Shown here: one piece after another, positions 6,968 through 13,177 of the stretch
Position numbering within the stretch: the first letter of the stretch is position 1
Layout of the letters: each line of letters opens with the position of its first letter
Origin: Candidatus Cloacimonadota bacterium
GTDB lineage: Bacteria; Cloacimonadota; Cloacimonadia; Cloacimonadales; Cloacimonadaceae
DNA length: 13,177 nt
Direction: 5' to 3'
Assembly: GCA_023230795.1 (NCBI GenBank)
Contig: JALNWR010000061.1
Location: 1-13,177 of the forward strand
Notes under the pieces: generated by a model
Told to the model about the DNA's origin: nothing
Databases searched by the model: none
What the model saw: only the letters and a program-made list of their open reading frames with translations
Position numbers and translations under genes: made by a program

Positions 6968-7453
6968 ATGTTTCCTCCGGCTGAGCTGGGGCTCTTGCTT
7001 TAGCTCAGATATTGTTTTATTTAGTCTGGGATGCACCGCATCAGGGGCGATTTCACTCAAGAGCTCCAAAGCGAAGGCTCTATTGTGCAAATCATAATGC
7101 GGAACAGTCAAAGTCTGAGTTTCGATGATCTTATCCTGGATCAAAAGTATGTCAAGGTCTATAATGCGCGGTCCCCACTTTTGCACTCGCTTACGCCCCA
7201 TCTGCTTTTCGATATTCAGCAGGGCAGCCATCATGGCCTGAGGCTCCAGCGTACTTTCCAGCTCCAATACCTGATTGTAAAAATCGGCCTGATCTATATT
7301 GCCATAAGGCTTGGTGCGCTGCATGCCGGAAGTTTTCAGCAGCTTAAGCTCCGGAAGTGCAGATATCTTCTGCAAAGCCAGCTTTAGCTGTCTGGCAGGA
7401 TCGTGCATATTTGATCCCACCAACAGATGGTAGATCAATTTCGGTGTCTGCAT
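5939..7453 (-). CDS. folK-glmU: HPPK (FolK) fused in frame to GlmU uridylyltransferase
   Basis: One uninterrupted 504-residue frame. Residues 1-160 are 6-hydroxymethyl-7,8-dihydropterin pyrophosphokinase (folate synthesis). They include LLVGSN near the start, an FYNQVLELES strand (58-67) and the HPPK signature KWGPRIIDLDIL (92-103) with Asp99 and Asp101 as the expected Mg ligands. Residues 163-504 are a GlmU-type nucleotidyltransferase with a short beta-helix tail. There is no stop codon between the halves; the junction QLSRRKHMKP (156-165) is barely a linker. The frame extends upstream to an ATG at 7513, but family similarity starts at Met 7451-7453, which I use and which gives a 19-base overlap with folB. 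GGAAGTGGAAAT lies just upstream. Because the second half also has its own ribosome site, FolK may be made as a fusion, or the join may be a recent loss of the folK stop. Confidence 0.85.
   Translation of the reverse strand: MQTPKLIYHLLVGSNMHDPARQLKLALQKISALPELKLLKTSGMQRTKPYGNIDQADFYNQVLELESTLEPQAMMAALLNIEKQMGRKRVQKWGPRIIDLDILLIQDKIIETQTLTVPHYDLHNRAFALELLSEIAPDAVHPRLNKTISELKQEPQLSRRKHMKPLAAIVLAAGRGTRMKSERAKVTFPLADKAMVQRVVDTALDLDCAKIAVVVGWKKATVIGALEDDGRLSFVEQTEQLGTGHAVQMAAPALKDFSGDVLILCGDVPLLSSDTVQKLYAKHQSSKAAVTVLTAILEDAGKYGRMLRDESGRIKGIVEYKDASPQQRKIQEWNTGIYCYQVDKLFKALARINADNEQNEYYLTDTLSILYDEGEKVENVILEDLMEVSGVNSQEQLAELEDIYVDKIRKKWLNSGVMMHNPATIYIGDDVVLSADVEIGQGCVLKGNTTLDEGVVLGPNCYLENAVISNDSVLLGHNIIVDSFIKEHEILDYGSRVIEEEDYD
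6971..6978 (-). promoter_or_regulatory. Shine-Dalgarno of the internal glmU start
   Basis: On the minus strand GGAGGAAA is followed by CAT and then the ATG of the GlmU domain. From GGAGG to ATG is six bases, an optimal distance. It is one of the best ribosome sites in the window, yet it lies inside an open reading frame, where it encodes part of Ser-Arg-Arg-Lys-His. Confidence 0.75.
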
Positions 7454-7794
7454 ATTTCCACTTCCACACTTTTCAGGCTGCCCTGTATGGGCACGGAAGG
7501 CTTTTGGATGCATATCCTGAGCTTTGTAAGCAAAGCAAAATCCTGGATCAGTTTATCGGCTATTGTGTTTGCACAGCTTTCCAGCAGCTGAAACTGCTTG
7601 CTTTCCATGATATCACGAATCTCGGCATAGACCTTGGTATAATCTATGGTGTCTTCCAGATTGCGGATTTTGCTGTCCAAATTATCGTCTGTATAAAGGG
7701 TGACTGATACCACAAAGCGCTGCCCCAGGCTGCGCTCTTCCACGTGAACACCATGAAAGCCATAGAATACCATCTCATTTAAGCGAATCTTCAC
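7435..7794 (-). CDS. folB: Dihydroneopterin aldolase
   Basis: Converts 7,8-dihydroneopterin to 6-hydroxymethyl-dihydropterin and glycolaldehyde, the step immediately before FolK, which is encoded next. With a GTG start at 7792-7794 the protein is 119 residues, the normal size. YGFHGVHVEERSLGQRF (11-27) holds the substrate-site His14 and the glutamate near 20. DTIDYTKV (48-55) and LLESCANTIA (70-79) follow, and QKPSVPI (97-103) carries the catalytic lysine (98). The open frame extends to a TTG at 7833, but the GTG is preferred: it follows GAGGAAGTT, forms a GTGA overlap with the upstream stop, and begins the usual KIRLNEM strand. The 3' end overlaps folK by 19 bases. Confidence 0.92.
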   Translation of the reverse strand: MKIRLNEMVFYGFHGVHVEERSLGQRFVVSVTLYTDDNLDSKIRNLEDTIDYTKVYAEIRDIMESKQFQLLESCANTIADKLIQDFALLTKLRICIQKPSVPIQGSLKSVEVEICRHRN

Positions 7795-8201
7795 AACTTC
7801 CTCATAATCTCTATTTTGAATTTCTGTTCCCAACGTCTGTCGAACAACTTGATAATAAAAAAACTAAGCACCATTGCGGAAAAAGCAAGGATAATGCTGG
7901 GTAATTCCGCCAGAAAGCGGTTTGCGATCCAGAACCCCAGCATCAGAAAAAGCACAGGCATACCAAAGACCAGGAGGCTGGCCAACACCCTGCCTTCCGC
8001 AGATATGCTCAGCTCCACTTCGTCTCCCACTTGCAGGGGTAGCTCTGTCTGGATCTGAAACACCGCCGGAGTGTTTTTGGAAAAGCAAATACCATGCAGA
8101 CTACAGCTGCTGCAGCCCCCGCCGCGCAATACTTCCACACTGGCAATGCCATCGGCCATAGCGGTTACCAATCCCTTATCTTGAATCTCTTCATCAGGCA
8201 T
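7791..8201 (-). CDS. RseC/MucC-like positive regulator, SoxR-reducing system family
   Basis: A 136-residue inner-membrane protein. The N-terminal part has a strand (LVTAMADGIASVEV) followed by GCSSCSLHGIC (29-39), with Cys30, 33 and 39 in the CxxCx5C pattern of the RseC/MucC family. QVGDEVELSI (57-66) precedes two predicted transmembrane helices (about 73-95 and 101-120). The C-terminus is short and basic (WEQKFKIEIMRKL). In E. coli RseC sits in the rpoE operon and is also linked to the Rsx/Rnf electron-transfer system that reduces SoxR. In anaerobes this family usually accompanies Rnf. Neither rpoE nor rnf genes are nearby, so the partner is unknown. AAGGGG lies upstream of the ATG; the gene starts two bases after the hldE2 stop. 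Confidence 0.82.
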   Translation of the reverse strand: MPDEEIQDKGLVTAMADGIASVEVLRGGGCSSCSLHGICFSKNTPAVFQIQTELPLQVGDEVELSISAEGRVLASLLVFGMPVLFLMLGFWIANRFLAELPSIILAFSAMVLSFFIIKLFDRRWEQKFKIEIMRKL

Positions 8202-8203
8202 GC

Positions 8204-8680
8204 TTACCCCTTTAGTTTATCTAAGATATTGGTAGTGGATAGTCCCTGCACATAGCTCAGAGACAGCACCTTGCCACCCCGCTTTAATACCAGATCAGAG
8301 CCCACGATCTGATCCCGATGCCAATCTCCGCCTTTGACCAGTATATCCGGCTGCAGCTCTTTGATCAGCTCATAAGGCGTATCTTCCTCAAATATTATCA
8401 CATAATCCACAAAGCTGAACGCCGCCAAAACTGTCGCCCGGTCTTGCTGCGTATTGATAGGACGGCTCTTACCTTTGAGCTTTTTTACCGATTTATCGCT
8501 GTTCAAGCCTAAAATCAGGATATCCCCCAGAGCTTTAGCCGCAGAGAGATAGGATACATGTCCGGCGTGGATGATATCAAAACAGCCGTTGGTAAAGACT
8601 ATCTTCCCGCCAGACTCATGCAACTTTTTGCCAAGCTCCGAGCTTTCGGCTCTGGCTATGATCTTATCTGTGAGTTTCAT
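8204..8680 (-). CDS. rfaE2: D-glycero-beta-D-manno-heptose 1-phosphate adenylyltransferase
   Basis: Transfers AMP from ATP to heptose 1-phosphate to give ADP-heptose, the donor for the LPS inner core. This 158-residue cytidylyltransferase-fold protein has FTNGCFDIIHAGHVSYL (29-45), whose HAGH (38-41) is the nucleotide site. KSRPINTQQDRA (71-82), KGGDWHRDQIVGS (116-128) and GLSTTNI (146-152) match the C-terminal domain of E. coli HldE. The ATG at 8678-8680 is chosen over the longest frame (to 8791) because upstream codons overlap hldE1 and are not family-like. AGGAG lies 13 bases upstream, farther than ideal. It overlaps hldE1 by 17 bases in a different frame: HldE is split into two genes here. 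Confidence 0.93.
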   Translation of the reverse strand: MKLTDKIIARAESSELGKKLHESGGKIVFTNGCFDIIHAGHVSYLSAAKALGDILILGLNSDKSVKKLKGKSRPINTQQDRATVLAAFSFVDYVIIFEEDTPYELIKELQPDILVKGGDWHRDQIVGSDLVLKRGGKVLSLSYVQGLSTTNILDKLKG

Positions 8681-9632
8681 AACTTGCCAAAATCTCCTGA
8701 CTGCTGGCAGTGGCGGTGCCAAGTTTGCCACAAACCACAGCGGCGGCATGGTTTGCAAAAGATGCAGCTTGCGCAATCTCCGCTCCGGCACTATAAGCCA
8801 GAGCCAAAGCGCTGATCACGGTGTCTCCGGCCCCGGATACGTCATAGACTTCCCGGGCAAAGCTGGGCAGATGCCGCACCTTGCTGCCCTTGCTAAAGAT
8901 ATACATGCCTTTTGCCCCATGAGTAACTACCAGATATTTGCATTTGAGCAGATCAAGGCTCTTTGATGCAGCATCCATAAAGTCTTTTTCGCTATCAAAT
9001 GTGACTCCCAGGTTGTTTTGCAGCTCCAGATAGTTTGGTTTGAAGATATCTACGGCCTGGTAGCTAAAGAAGTTCTTTTGTTTGGGGTCCACCGCCACGG
9101 GCACCTTGTGCTCTTCGCAGAGCCTTAGAGTTTCGGCTATTACTCTTTCGCTCAGCAGCCCCTTGTTATAGTCTTCTATGATCAGCAAATCGGCGATTTT
9201 GATGCGTGGAGCGAGCTTGCTGATTATCTCATTTTCGGTCTCTGCCAGGATCCAGGAGTTATCTTCGATATCGATTCTCACAATCTGCTGGTTCACTGCT
9301 CCAATGCGGGTTTTGATAGTAGTCTTACGTCCTTTTTCACTAACCAGCCCTTCGGTATCCAATTTATGATGTTTAAAAAGTTTGCGCATTATCTTGGCAT
9401 TGCCTTCACTACCCACCACTCCGATGGGATAGACCTCTGCACCCAAAGCAGTAAGGTTTAGCGCCACGTTTGCAGCTCCGCCCAGGCGGTATTCTTCTTT
9501 GTCGATAGCGATTACAGGCACCGGCGCTTCAGGGGATATGCGGTCCACCTTACCCCATTGATAGCTGTCCAGCATCATATCGCCCAATACAACTACCTTT
9601 CTCTTCCAAATCTTTTTGATAAGTTCTCTCAT
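8664..9632 (-). CDS. rfaE1: D-glycero-beta-D-manno-heptose-7-phosphate kinase
   Basis: PfkB-family sugar kinase of 322 residues that phosphorylates heptose 7-phosphate at C1 in ADP-heptose synthesis. GDMMLDSYQWGKVDRISPEA (17-36) is the substrate-side signature of RfaE/HldE kinases. It is followed by GGAANVALNL (51-60), EDYNKGLL (153-160), DPKQKNF (182-188), KPNYLE (198-203), and the ATP-site motif DVSGAGDT (264-271) with catalytic Asp270. In E. coli this is the N-terminal domain of bifunctional HldE; the matching adenylyltransferase is the next, overlapping gene. The ATG at 9630-9632 has GGAGAG with a five-base spacer and lies two bases after the purF stop. Confidence 0.94.
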   Translation of the reverse strand: MRELIKKIWKRKVVVLGDMMLDSYQWGKVDRISPEAPVPVIAIDKEEYRLGGAANVALNLTALGAEVYPIGVVGSEGNAKIMRKLFKHHKLDTEGLVSEKGRKTTIKTRIGAVNQQIVRIDIEDNSWILAETENEIISKLAPRIKIADLLIIEDYNKGLLSERVIAETLRLCEEHKVPVAVDPKQKNFFSYQAVDIFKPNYLELQNNLGVTFDSEKDFMDAASKSLDLLKCKYLVVTHGAKGMYIFSKGSKVRHLPSFAREVYDVSGAGDTVISALALAYSAGAEIAQAASFANHAAAVVCGKLGTATASSQEILASYETHR

Positions 9633-9634
9633 CT

Positions 9635-11011
9635 TTACTCTCCAGGCACGCCCACGGGATAATCTCCATTGAAGCAGGCATAACAGTAATCTTCCGGATT
9701 TTGGACACAGCCGCGCAAGTCCTTAATATCCATGAATTTCAGGCTATCCACACCGGTACGCTGACGTATCTCATCCAGATCGTATATATTGGCGATCAAT
9801 TCCTCTTTGGAGGGAGTATCTATGCCATAATAGCAGCTATGCTTTACTTGGGGACTACCAATACGCAGATGCACCTGTTTCACCCCTGCGCGTTTGATCA
9901 ATTCCACTATCTTGCGAATTGTGGTTCCGCGCACTATGCTGTCATCTATCAAAACCACGCTCTTGTCTTTGAAGAAATTTGGTAGAAGGTTAAACTTTTG
10001 TCGCACACTTTCATCGCGAATAGTCTGCTCCGGTTTGATGAAGGTGCGGCCGATATAGTGATTGCGGATGAGCCCCAAAGACAGGGGGATTTTAGCTTCG
10101 TTACTATAGCCCAGGCCGATGAAATTTGCCGAATCCGGTACAGGGACCACATAATCCGCTTTCAGACCCTGGTCTGCCTTGCCCAGAGCGGCTCCCAGGG
10201 CTTCTCTCACCCGGAATACGTCTTCACCAAAGTGATAGCTATCCGGCCTTGAAAAATAGATTTGCTCAAATATACAATGCCGTGAATTTGGCACACTGCG
10301 ATACAGGCCAGGATCGTTTTCTATCACCCGGATGCCTTCGCTGCTCACTTTCACTATGCCGGCCGGGGGAATCTCCCGCCGGTCATTGGCATCCAGAGTA
10401 TCCAGAGCGCAGCTTTCCGATGCCACCACCACAGTTCCATCCTGCATTTTTCCCCAAACCATAGGGCGGATGCTGTGAGGGTCCCGAAACATATACATAG
10501 CGTCCCAAGTGCAGAGCACTGTAGAATAAGCGCCTTTGATATCACGCATCAGATGACGGATGGCTTCGATGACTCCATCTCCCTGCCGCATAACCTGATA
10601 GGCTATGTATTTTACCAGCAATTCACCATCGTTATCGCTTTTGAAATAAACGTTATGCTCTTCCAGAAAGCGGCGCATAGCATGATAATTTACTATATCG
10701 CCATTGGAAGCCAGAGCGTATGTAGGCCCCGCCAGGGTCTCCACCAAATGCGGTTGGGTATTGAACTCAGTAGCCGAACCTTTGGTAGGATAGCGTACAT
10801 GACCGATGGCGATACTCCCGGGCAGCTTCTGCATTTCAGCCTCTGTAAAGACTTCTTTAACCAAACCCATCTTTTTGCGCAGACGGATCACTCTGCCATC
10901 TGAGACCGCCATCCCACAGCTTTCCTGCCCTCTATGCTGGATCGCAAATAGCCCCAAAGACGTCAATTTGGCCGCATTGGGACTGCCAACTACTCCAAGT
11001 ATTCCACACAT
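9635..11011 (-). CDS. purF: Amidophosphoribosyltransferase (Fe-S type)
   Basis: Catalyses the first committed step of purine synthesis: PRPP plus glutamine gives 5-phosphoribosylamine. The 458 residues begin MCGILGVVG, so Cys2 becomes the N-terminal nucleophile of the glutaminase domain after Met removal. HRGQES (26-31) and the SNGDIVN segment (102-108) belong to that domain. The phosphoribosyltransferase domain carries the PRPP motif VLIDDSIVRGTT (353-364). Cys246, Cys393 and the CYAC pair (443, 446) sit at spacings close to the [4Fe-4S] ligands of B. subtilis PurF (236, 382, 437, 440), so a cluster is likely. Unlike B. subtilis, no N-terminal propeptide is encoded. The start shares one base with the plsY stop (TGATG), with AAGGA eight bases before it. 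Confidence 0.96.
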   Translation of the reverse strand: MCGILGVVGSPNAAKLTSLGLFAIQHRGQESCGMAVSDGRVIRLRKKMGLVKEVFTEAEMQKLPGSIAIGHVRYPTKGSATEFNTQPHLVETLAGPTYALASNGDIVNYHAMRRFLEEHNVYFKSDNDGELLVKYIAYQVMRQGDGVIEAIRHLMRDIKGAYSTVLCTWDAMYMFRDPHSIRPMVWGKMQDGTVVVASESCALDTLDANDRREIPPAGIVKVSSEGIRVIENDPGLYRSVPNSRHCIFEQIYFSRPDSYHFGEDVFRVREALGAALGKADQGLKADYVVPVPDSANFIGLGYSNEAKIPLSLGLIRNHYIGRTFIKPEQTIRDESVRQKFNLLPNFFKDKSVVLIDDSIVRGTTIRKIVELIKRAGVKQVHLRIGSPQVKHSCYYGIDTPSKEELIANIYDLDEIRQRTGVDSLKFMDIKDLRGCVQNPEDYCYACFNGDYPVGVPGE

Positions 11012-11634
11012 CAGGATTTTCCTTTTTTCTTAAAACTAATTTTATTTTCCCGGCCCTGCCAGAGGCGCTGGATATTCTGTCTATGTTTGATGATGATCAT
11101 CAGGACTACGATGCCGGTCAAAGCCAGCAAAGCCCAATTGACTCCATCTTTTGTGAGCTGCTGGACTACTATGCTGAGGCCAAAGATAAGCGACCCGATG
11201 ATCGAGCCCAGAGATACATAGCGGGTCTTAGCTACGATCAAGACAAAGCTGATCAAAGCTATTAGCAGGCTGAGAGGCGAAAGCGCTAGAAATACTCCTC
11301 CCGCTGTGGCCACTCCCTTGCCGCCTTTGAATCTAAGCCAGACAGGGAAGATATGCCCCAAGATGGCCAGGAGACCACAGAGAGCTACCAGGGGATGCTC
11401 CGCTGAAAAGAGATGCCGGGCCAAGAGCACCGCGATGATGCCTTTGAGCATATCCAAAATCAGCACAATGAGCCCCACCTTGGTGCCAAAGATTCTTAAG
11501 GCATTGGTAGCACCGATATTGCCGCTGCCTTCTGTGCGGATGTCTTTCTGGTAAAAGAGTCTGGCTACTATCCAGCCTACCGGGATGCTTCCCAAAAGAT
11601 AGGCTATTACGGGCATCAAATATTTAAGATCCAT
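11011..11634 (-). CDS. plsY: Acyl-phosphate:glycerol-3-phosphate acyltransferase
   Basis: Integral inner-membrane enzyme that acylates glycerol 3-phosphate with acyl-phosphate, the first step of phospholipid synthesis. The 207 residues hold about five hydrophobic helices. LGSIPVGW is at 14-21. The three PlsY motifs are present: EGSGNIGATNALR (35-47), GHIFPVWLRFKGGKGVAT (93-110), and SLGSIIGS (141-148). PlsX, which makes the acyl-phosphate, is not in the window. The ATG at 11632-11634 overlaps the end of der by 11 bases, with AGAGGAAG just upstream. Der and plsY are neighbours in many bacteria, which supports both calls. Confidence 0.95.
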   Translation of the reverse strand: MDLKYLMPVIAYLLGSIPVGWIVARLFYQKDIRTEGSGNIGATNALRIFGTKVGLIVLILDMLKGIIAVLLARHLFSAEHPLVALCGLLAILGHIFPVWLRFKGGKGVATAGGVFLALSPLSLLIALISFVLIVAKTRYVSLGSIIGSLIFGLSIVVQQLTKDGVNWALLALTGIVVLMIIIKHRQNIQRLWQGRENKISFKKKGKS

Positions 11635-12973
11635 CTTCCTCTCTATCCTCTTTGTCTCTGCCTTTGAAAATCAGTTTTATGGATACTCCGGTGAACTTAA
11701 ATACTTCCCGCAGTTGATTGTGCAAGAATTTACGATAGTTTTCTGTGATCAAACCGGGGCTATTGCAAAAGAAGATAAAGATGGGAGGCTTCACCGCAGC
11801 TTGAGTGATGTAAAATATCTTCACATGCTTGCCGGTGGGATGCGTGGGCGGCCGGCGCGCAATTACGGTTTCCATAAAGCGGTTAAGCTCGGAAGTGGAG
11901 ATGCGTTTTTTGCTTTCTTCTTCGATCTGAACCACGATTTCCATAAGTTTATGAATGCGCTGATGGGTCTTGGCCGAGATGAAGATCACCGGTGCAAACT
12001 GCAAGAACGCCATTCTGTCATGCAGGTTTCTGATGAACTTACCCGTAGTGCCAGTGTCTTTTTCCACCAGGTCCCATTTATTATAGACTATCAGAATTTC
12101 TTTCATTTTGCGCTGCGCATAAGAAGCTATCTTAAGGTCCTGAGTAGAGATATCTTCATCGGCTGCCAGCACGAGAATCACTATGTCGCTTCTATCCACA
12201 GCTTCGATGGTGCGCATCACGCTGAAATATTCCACTCCGTATGTAACCTTGGTTTTGCGCCTCAGACCCGCTGTATCCACCAGGATGTATTCCTTGCCAT
12301 GATAGCGAAACACAGTGTCTATACTATCCCGCGTGGTCCCGGGAATATCGGTTACTATCAGTTTGTCATCGCCCAAAAGTGCATTTATGATCGAGGATTT
12401 CCCTACATTTGGTTTACCCACCACAGCGATGCGCGTGGGATGATCTTCCTCTTCTTCGTAATTTATATCCAGAGTGTCCGGCATCATGCTCACCAGTTCG
12501 TCCAAAAAGTCTCCGGTATTTCTGCCATGTGAGGCCGAAATCGGGAAAGCATCGCCAAAGCCCAGCTGCAAAAAGTCATACACTTCCCATTCATGCTTTT
12601 CACTATCGGCTTTATTTGCCACCAGAAGCACCTTATCTCTATGCGGGAAAAGCAGCTTGGCTATCGCCTTGTCAAGATCGGTGGTTCCGGTCTGCGCATC
12701 TACCATGAAAATGATCACGTCACTTTCTTCTATCGCCAAAAGAGCCTGATGCATGATCATTTTATCCATGGGCTCATCGCTGCTGTAGATGATGCCACCG
12801 GTATCAACAATCTTGAAGACCTTGCCTGTCCACTCTACATCTTCATACTTGCGGTCTCTGGTAACTCCGGCTTCAAAATCAACTATGGCTACACGCTTGC
12901 GACAGAGCCGATTGAATAAAGTCGATTTGCCCACATTCGGGCGTCCCAAGATCGAGACTATATATTTTCTCAT
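11624..12973 (-). CDS. der: Ribosome-associated GTPase Der (EngA)
   Basis: Tandem-GTPase assembly factor for the 50S subunit, 449 residues as expected. First G domain: GRPNVGKST (10-18), VDTGG (56-60), NKAD (120-123). An acidic linker follows (EEEED, 173-177). Second G domain: GKPNVGKSS (186-194), PGTTRD (211-216), VDTAGLRRK (232-240), NKWD (298-301), SAKT (333-336). The C-terminal KH-like domain (about 350-440) includes RRPPTHPTGKHVKIFYITQ. The start is the ATG at 12971-12973; a TTG three codons earlier (12980-12982) also opens the frame but has no advantage. AAAGG lies nine bases before the ATG. It is the first gene of the run in this window, preceded by about 200 non-coding bases. Confidence 0.96.
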   Translation of the reverse strand: MRKYIVSILGRPNVGKSTLFNRLCRKRVAIVDFEAGVTRDRKYEDVEWTGKVFKIVDTGGIIYSSDEPMDKMIMHQALLAIEESDVIIFMVDAQTGTTDLDKAIAKLLFPHRDKVLLVANKADSEKHEWEVYDFLQLGFGDAFPISASHGRNTGDFLDELVSMMPDTLDINYEEEEDHPTRIAVVGKPNVGKSSIINALLGDDKLIVTDIPGTTRDSIDTVFRYHGKEYILVDTAGLRRKTKVTYGVEYFSVMRTIEAVDRSDIVILVLAADEDISTQDLKIASYAQRKMKEILIVYNKWDLVEKDTGTTGKFIRNLHDRMAFLQFAPVIFISAKTHQRIHKLMEIVVQIEEESKKRISTSELNRFMETVIARRPPTHPTGKHVKIFYITQAAVKPPIFIFFCNSPGLITENYRKFLHNQLREVFKFTGVSIKLIFKGRDKEDREEDGS

Positions 12974-13003
12974 TGATTGCAACCTTTAAATACTATTTGT
13001 TCC

Positions 13004-13031
13004 AGCATTTTGAACAGCCTGTTTTTGTCAA
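13004..13031 (-). promoter_or_regulatory. Possible sigma70-like promoter upstream of der
   Basis: On the minus strand a perfect -35 box TTGACA (13026-13031) is followed after 16 bases by AATGCT (13004-13009), which matches only three of six -10 positions. It lies about 30 bases before the der ATG. The -35 match may be chance, and this organism's promoter consensus is unknown. Being in the only non-coding gap before a 16-gene run is the main support. Confidence 0.25.
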
Positions 13032-13092
13032 TGGAAACCAAACACAGACACCCACCCATTTTACGAGAGTCTGATTATGGACTGGTCGGTGT

Positions 13093-13177
13093 TTGCTATC
13101 TGAAATGCCGTCCCTACAGGACTCTATAACCTTGTGTAGCTGTAGGTTGCTATCTAAAATGGCGTCCCGATGGGACT
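13093..13177. repeat. Two imperfect direct-repeat units with GTCCC/GGGAC hairpins
   Basis: Two 31-base units, 13093-13123 and 13147-13177, start 54 bases apart and agree at 26 of 31 positions. Both begin TTGCTATCT, share AAATG and CGTCCC, and end GGACT. Each unit ends in a small inverted repeat: GTCC/GGAC with a five-base loop (13110-13122) in unit 1, and GTCCC/GGGAC with a three-base loop (13164-13176) in unit 2. A further pair, CCTACAG (13113-13119) and CTGTAGG (13140-13146), spans the unit 1 end and the spacer. The array may continue beyond the right edge. It looks like a dispersed intergenic repeat or a non-autonomous element end; no coding frame is evident. Confidence 0.7.

Noticed and set aside
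7454..7513. N-terminal extension of FolK to the upstream ATG
   Set aside because: The 20 extra codons overlap the conserved end of folB and precede the usual HPPK beginning; the Met at 7451-7453 gives the expected N-terminus.
7795..7833. TTG start of folB at 7833
   Set aside because: It overlaps the rseC-like gene by 43 bases and has no support; GTG at 7792-7794 has a Shine-Dalgarno, a GTGA overlap and the family-typical first strand.
8681..8791. N-terminal extension of the heptose adenylyltransferase
   Set aside because: The extra 37 codons lie within hldE1 in another frame and show no family similarity; the ATG at 8678-8680 gives the normal start.
11714..12532. 272-codon plus-strand frame opposite der
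   Set aside because: It mirrors the coding strand of der exactly, has no recognisable domain, and der is unmistakable with both G domains complete. It is a codon-bias shadow, as are the other plus-strand frames.
12974..13092. Terminator or small RNA upstream of der
   Set aside because: No GC-rich hairpin followed by a T run and no RNA family signature is visible on either strand.
13093..13177. CRISPR array
   Set aside because: Only two units with five mismatches in 31 bases are visible, there are internal hairpins unlike array repeats, and no cas gene is present in the window.

Overview
This is an ordinary bacterial chromosome segment holding one very compact run of 16 genes, all read from right to left on the minus strand. 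Fifteen are complete. The sixteenth (ctpA-like) is cut by the left edge. In transcription order they are: der, plsY, purF, hldE1 (rfaE1), hldE2 (rfaE2), rseC-like, folB, folK-glmU (one reading frame), a HIT-family gene, a LytR_C-domain gene, rsfS, argS, rimI, nadB, tmk, ctpA-like. Neighbours overlap by 1 to 19 bases or are separated by a few bases (at most 10), so they are probably co-transcribed. The only non-coding stretch is the ~200 bases upstream of der at the right end. It contains a weak promoter candidate and a pair of imperfect direct repeats that reach the window edge. I see no rRNA, tRNA, insertion sequence, phage gene, defence gene or CRISPR array.

Organism: the split heptose kinase/adenylyltransferase pair for ADP-heptose and LPS core, the RseC-like membrane protein and the signal-peptide protease point to a diderm (Gram-negative-type) bacterium. 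Base composition looks intermediate, roughly 45-50% GC by eye. The gene mix (Fe-S type PurF, unlinked NadB, an ArgRS with an unusual HIGH-region motif, GTCCC/GGGAC intergenic repeats) would fit an FCB-like or candidate-phylum lineage such as Cloacimonadota. That placement is a weak guess and cannot be settled by reading.

The genes mix core processes: ribosome and translation (der, rsfS, argS, rimI), nucleotides (purF, tmk), folate (folB, folK), NAD (nadB), and envelope precursors (plsY for phospholipid, hldE1/hldE2 for LPS heptose, glmU for UDP-GlcNAc). Such mixed overlapping operons are typical of growth-linked expression.

No new biological system is evident. The points most worth a second look are: (1) folK and glmU share one uninterrupted frame, yet glmU keeps its own perfect Shine-Dalgarno and ATG inside it; (2) that GlmU lacks the acetyltransferase half; (3) the ArgRS HIGH signature reads N-I-V-N; (4) the direct-repeat element upstream of der. 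Several gene starts were corrected from the longest frame: tmk, folB, folK, hldE2 and der.
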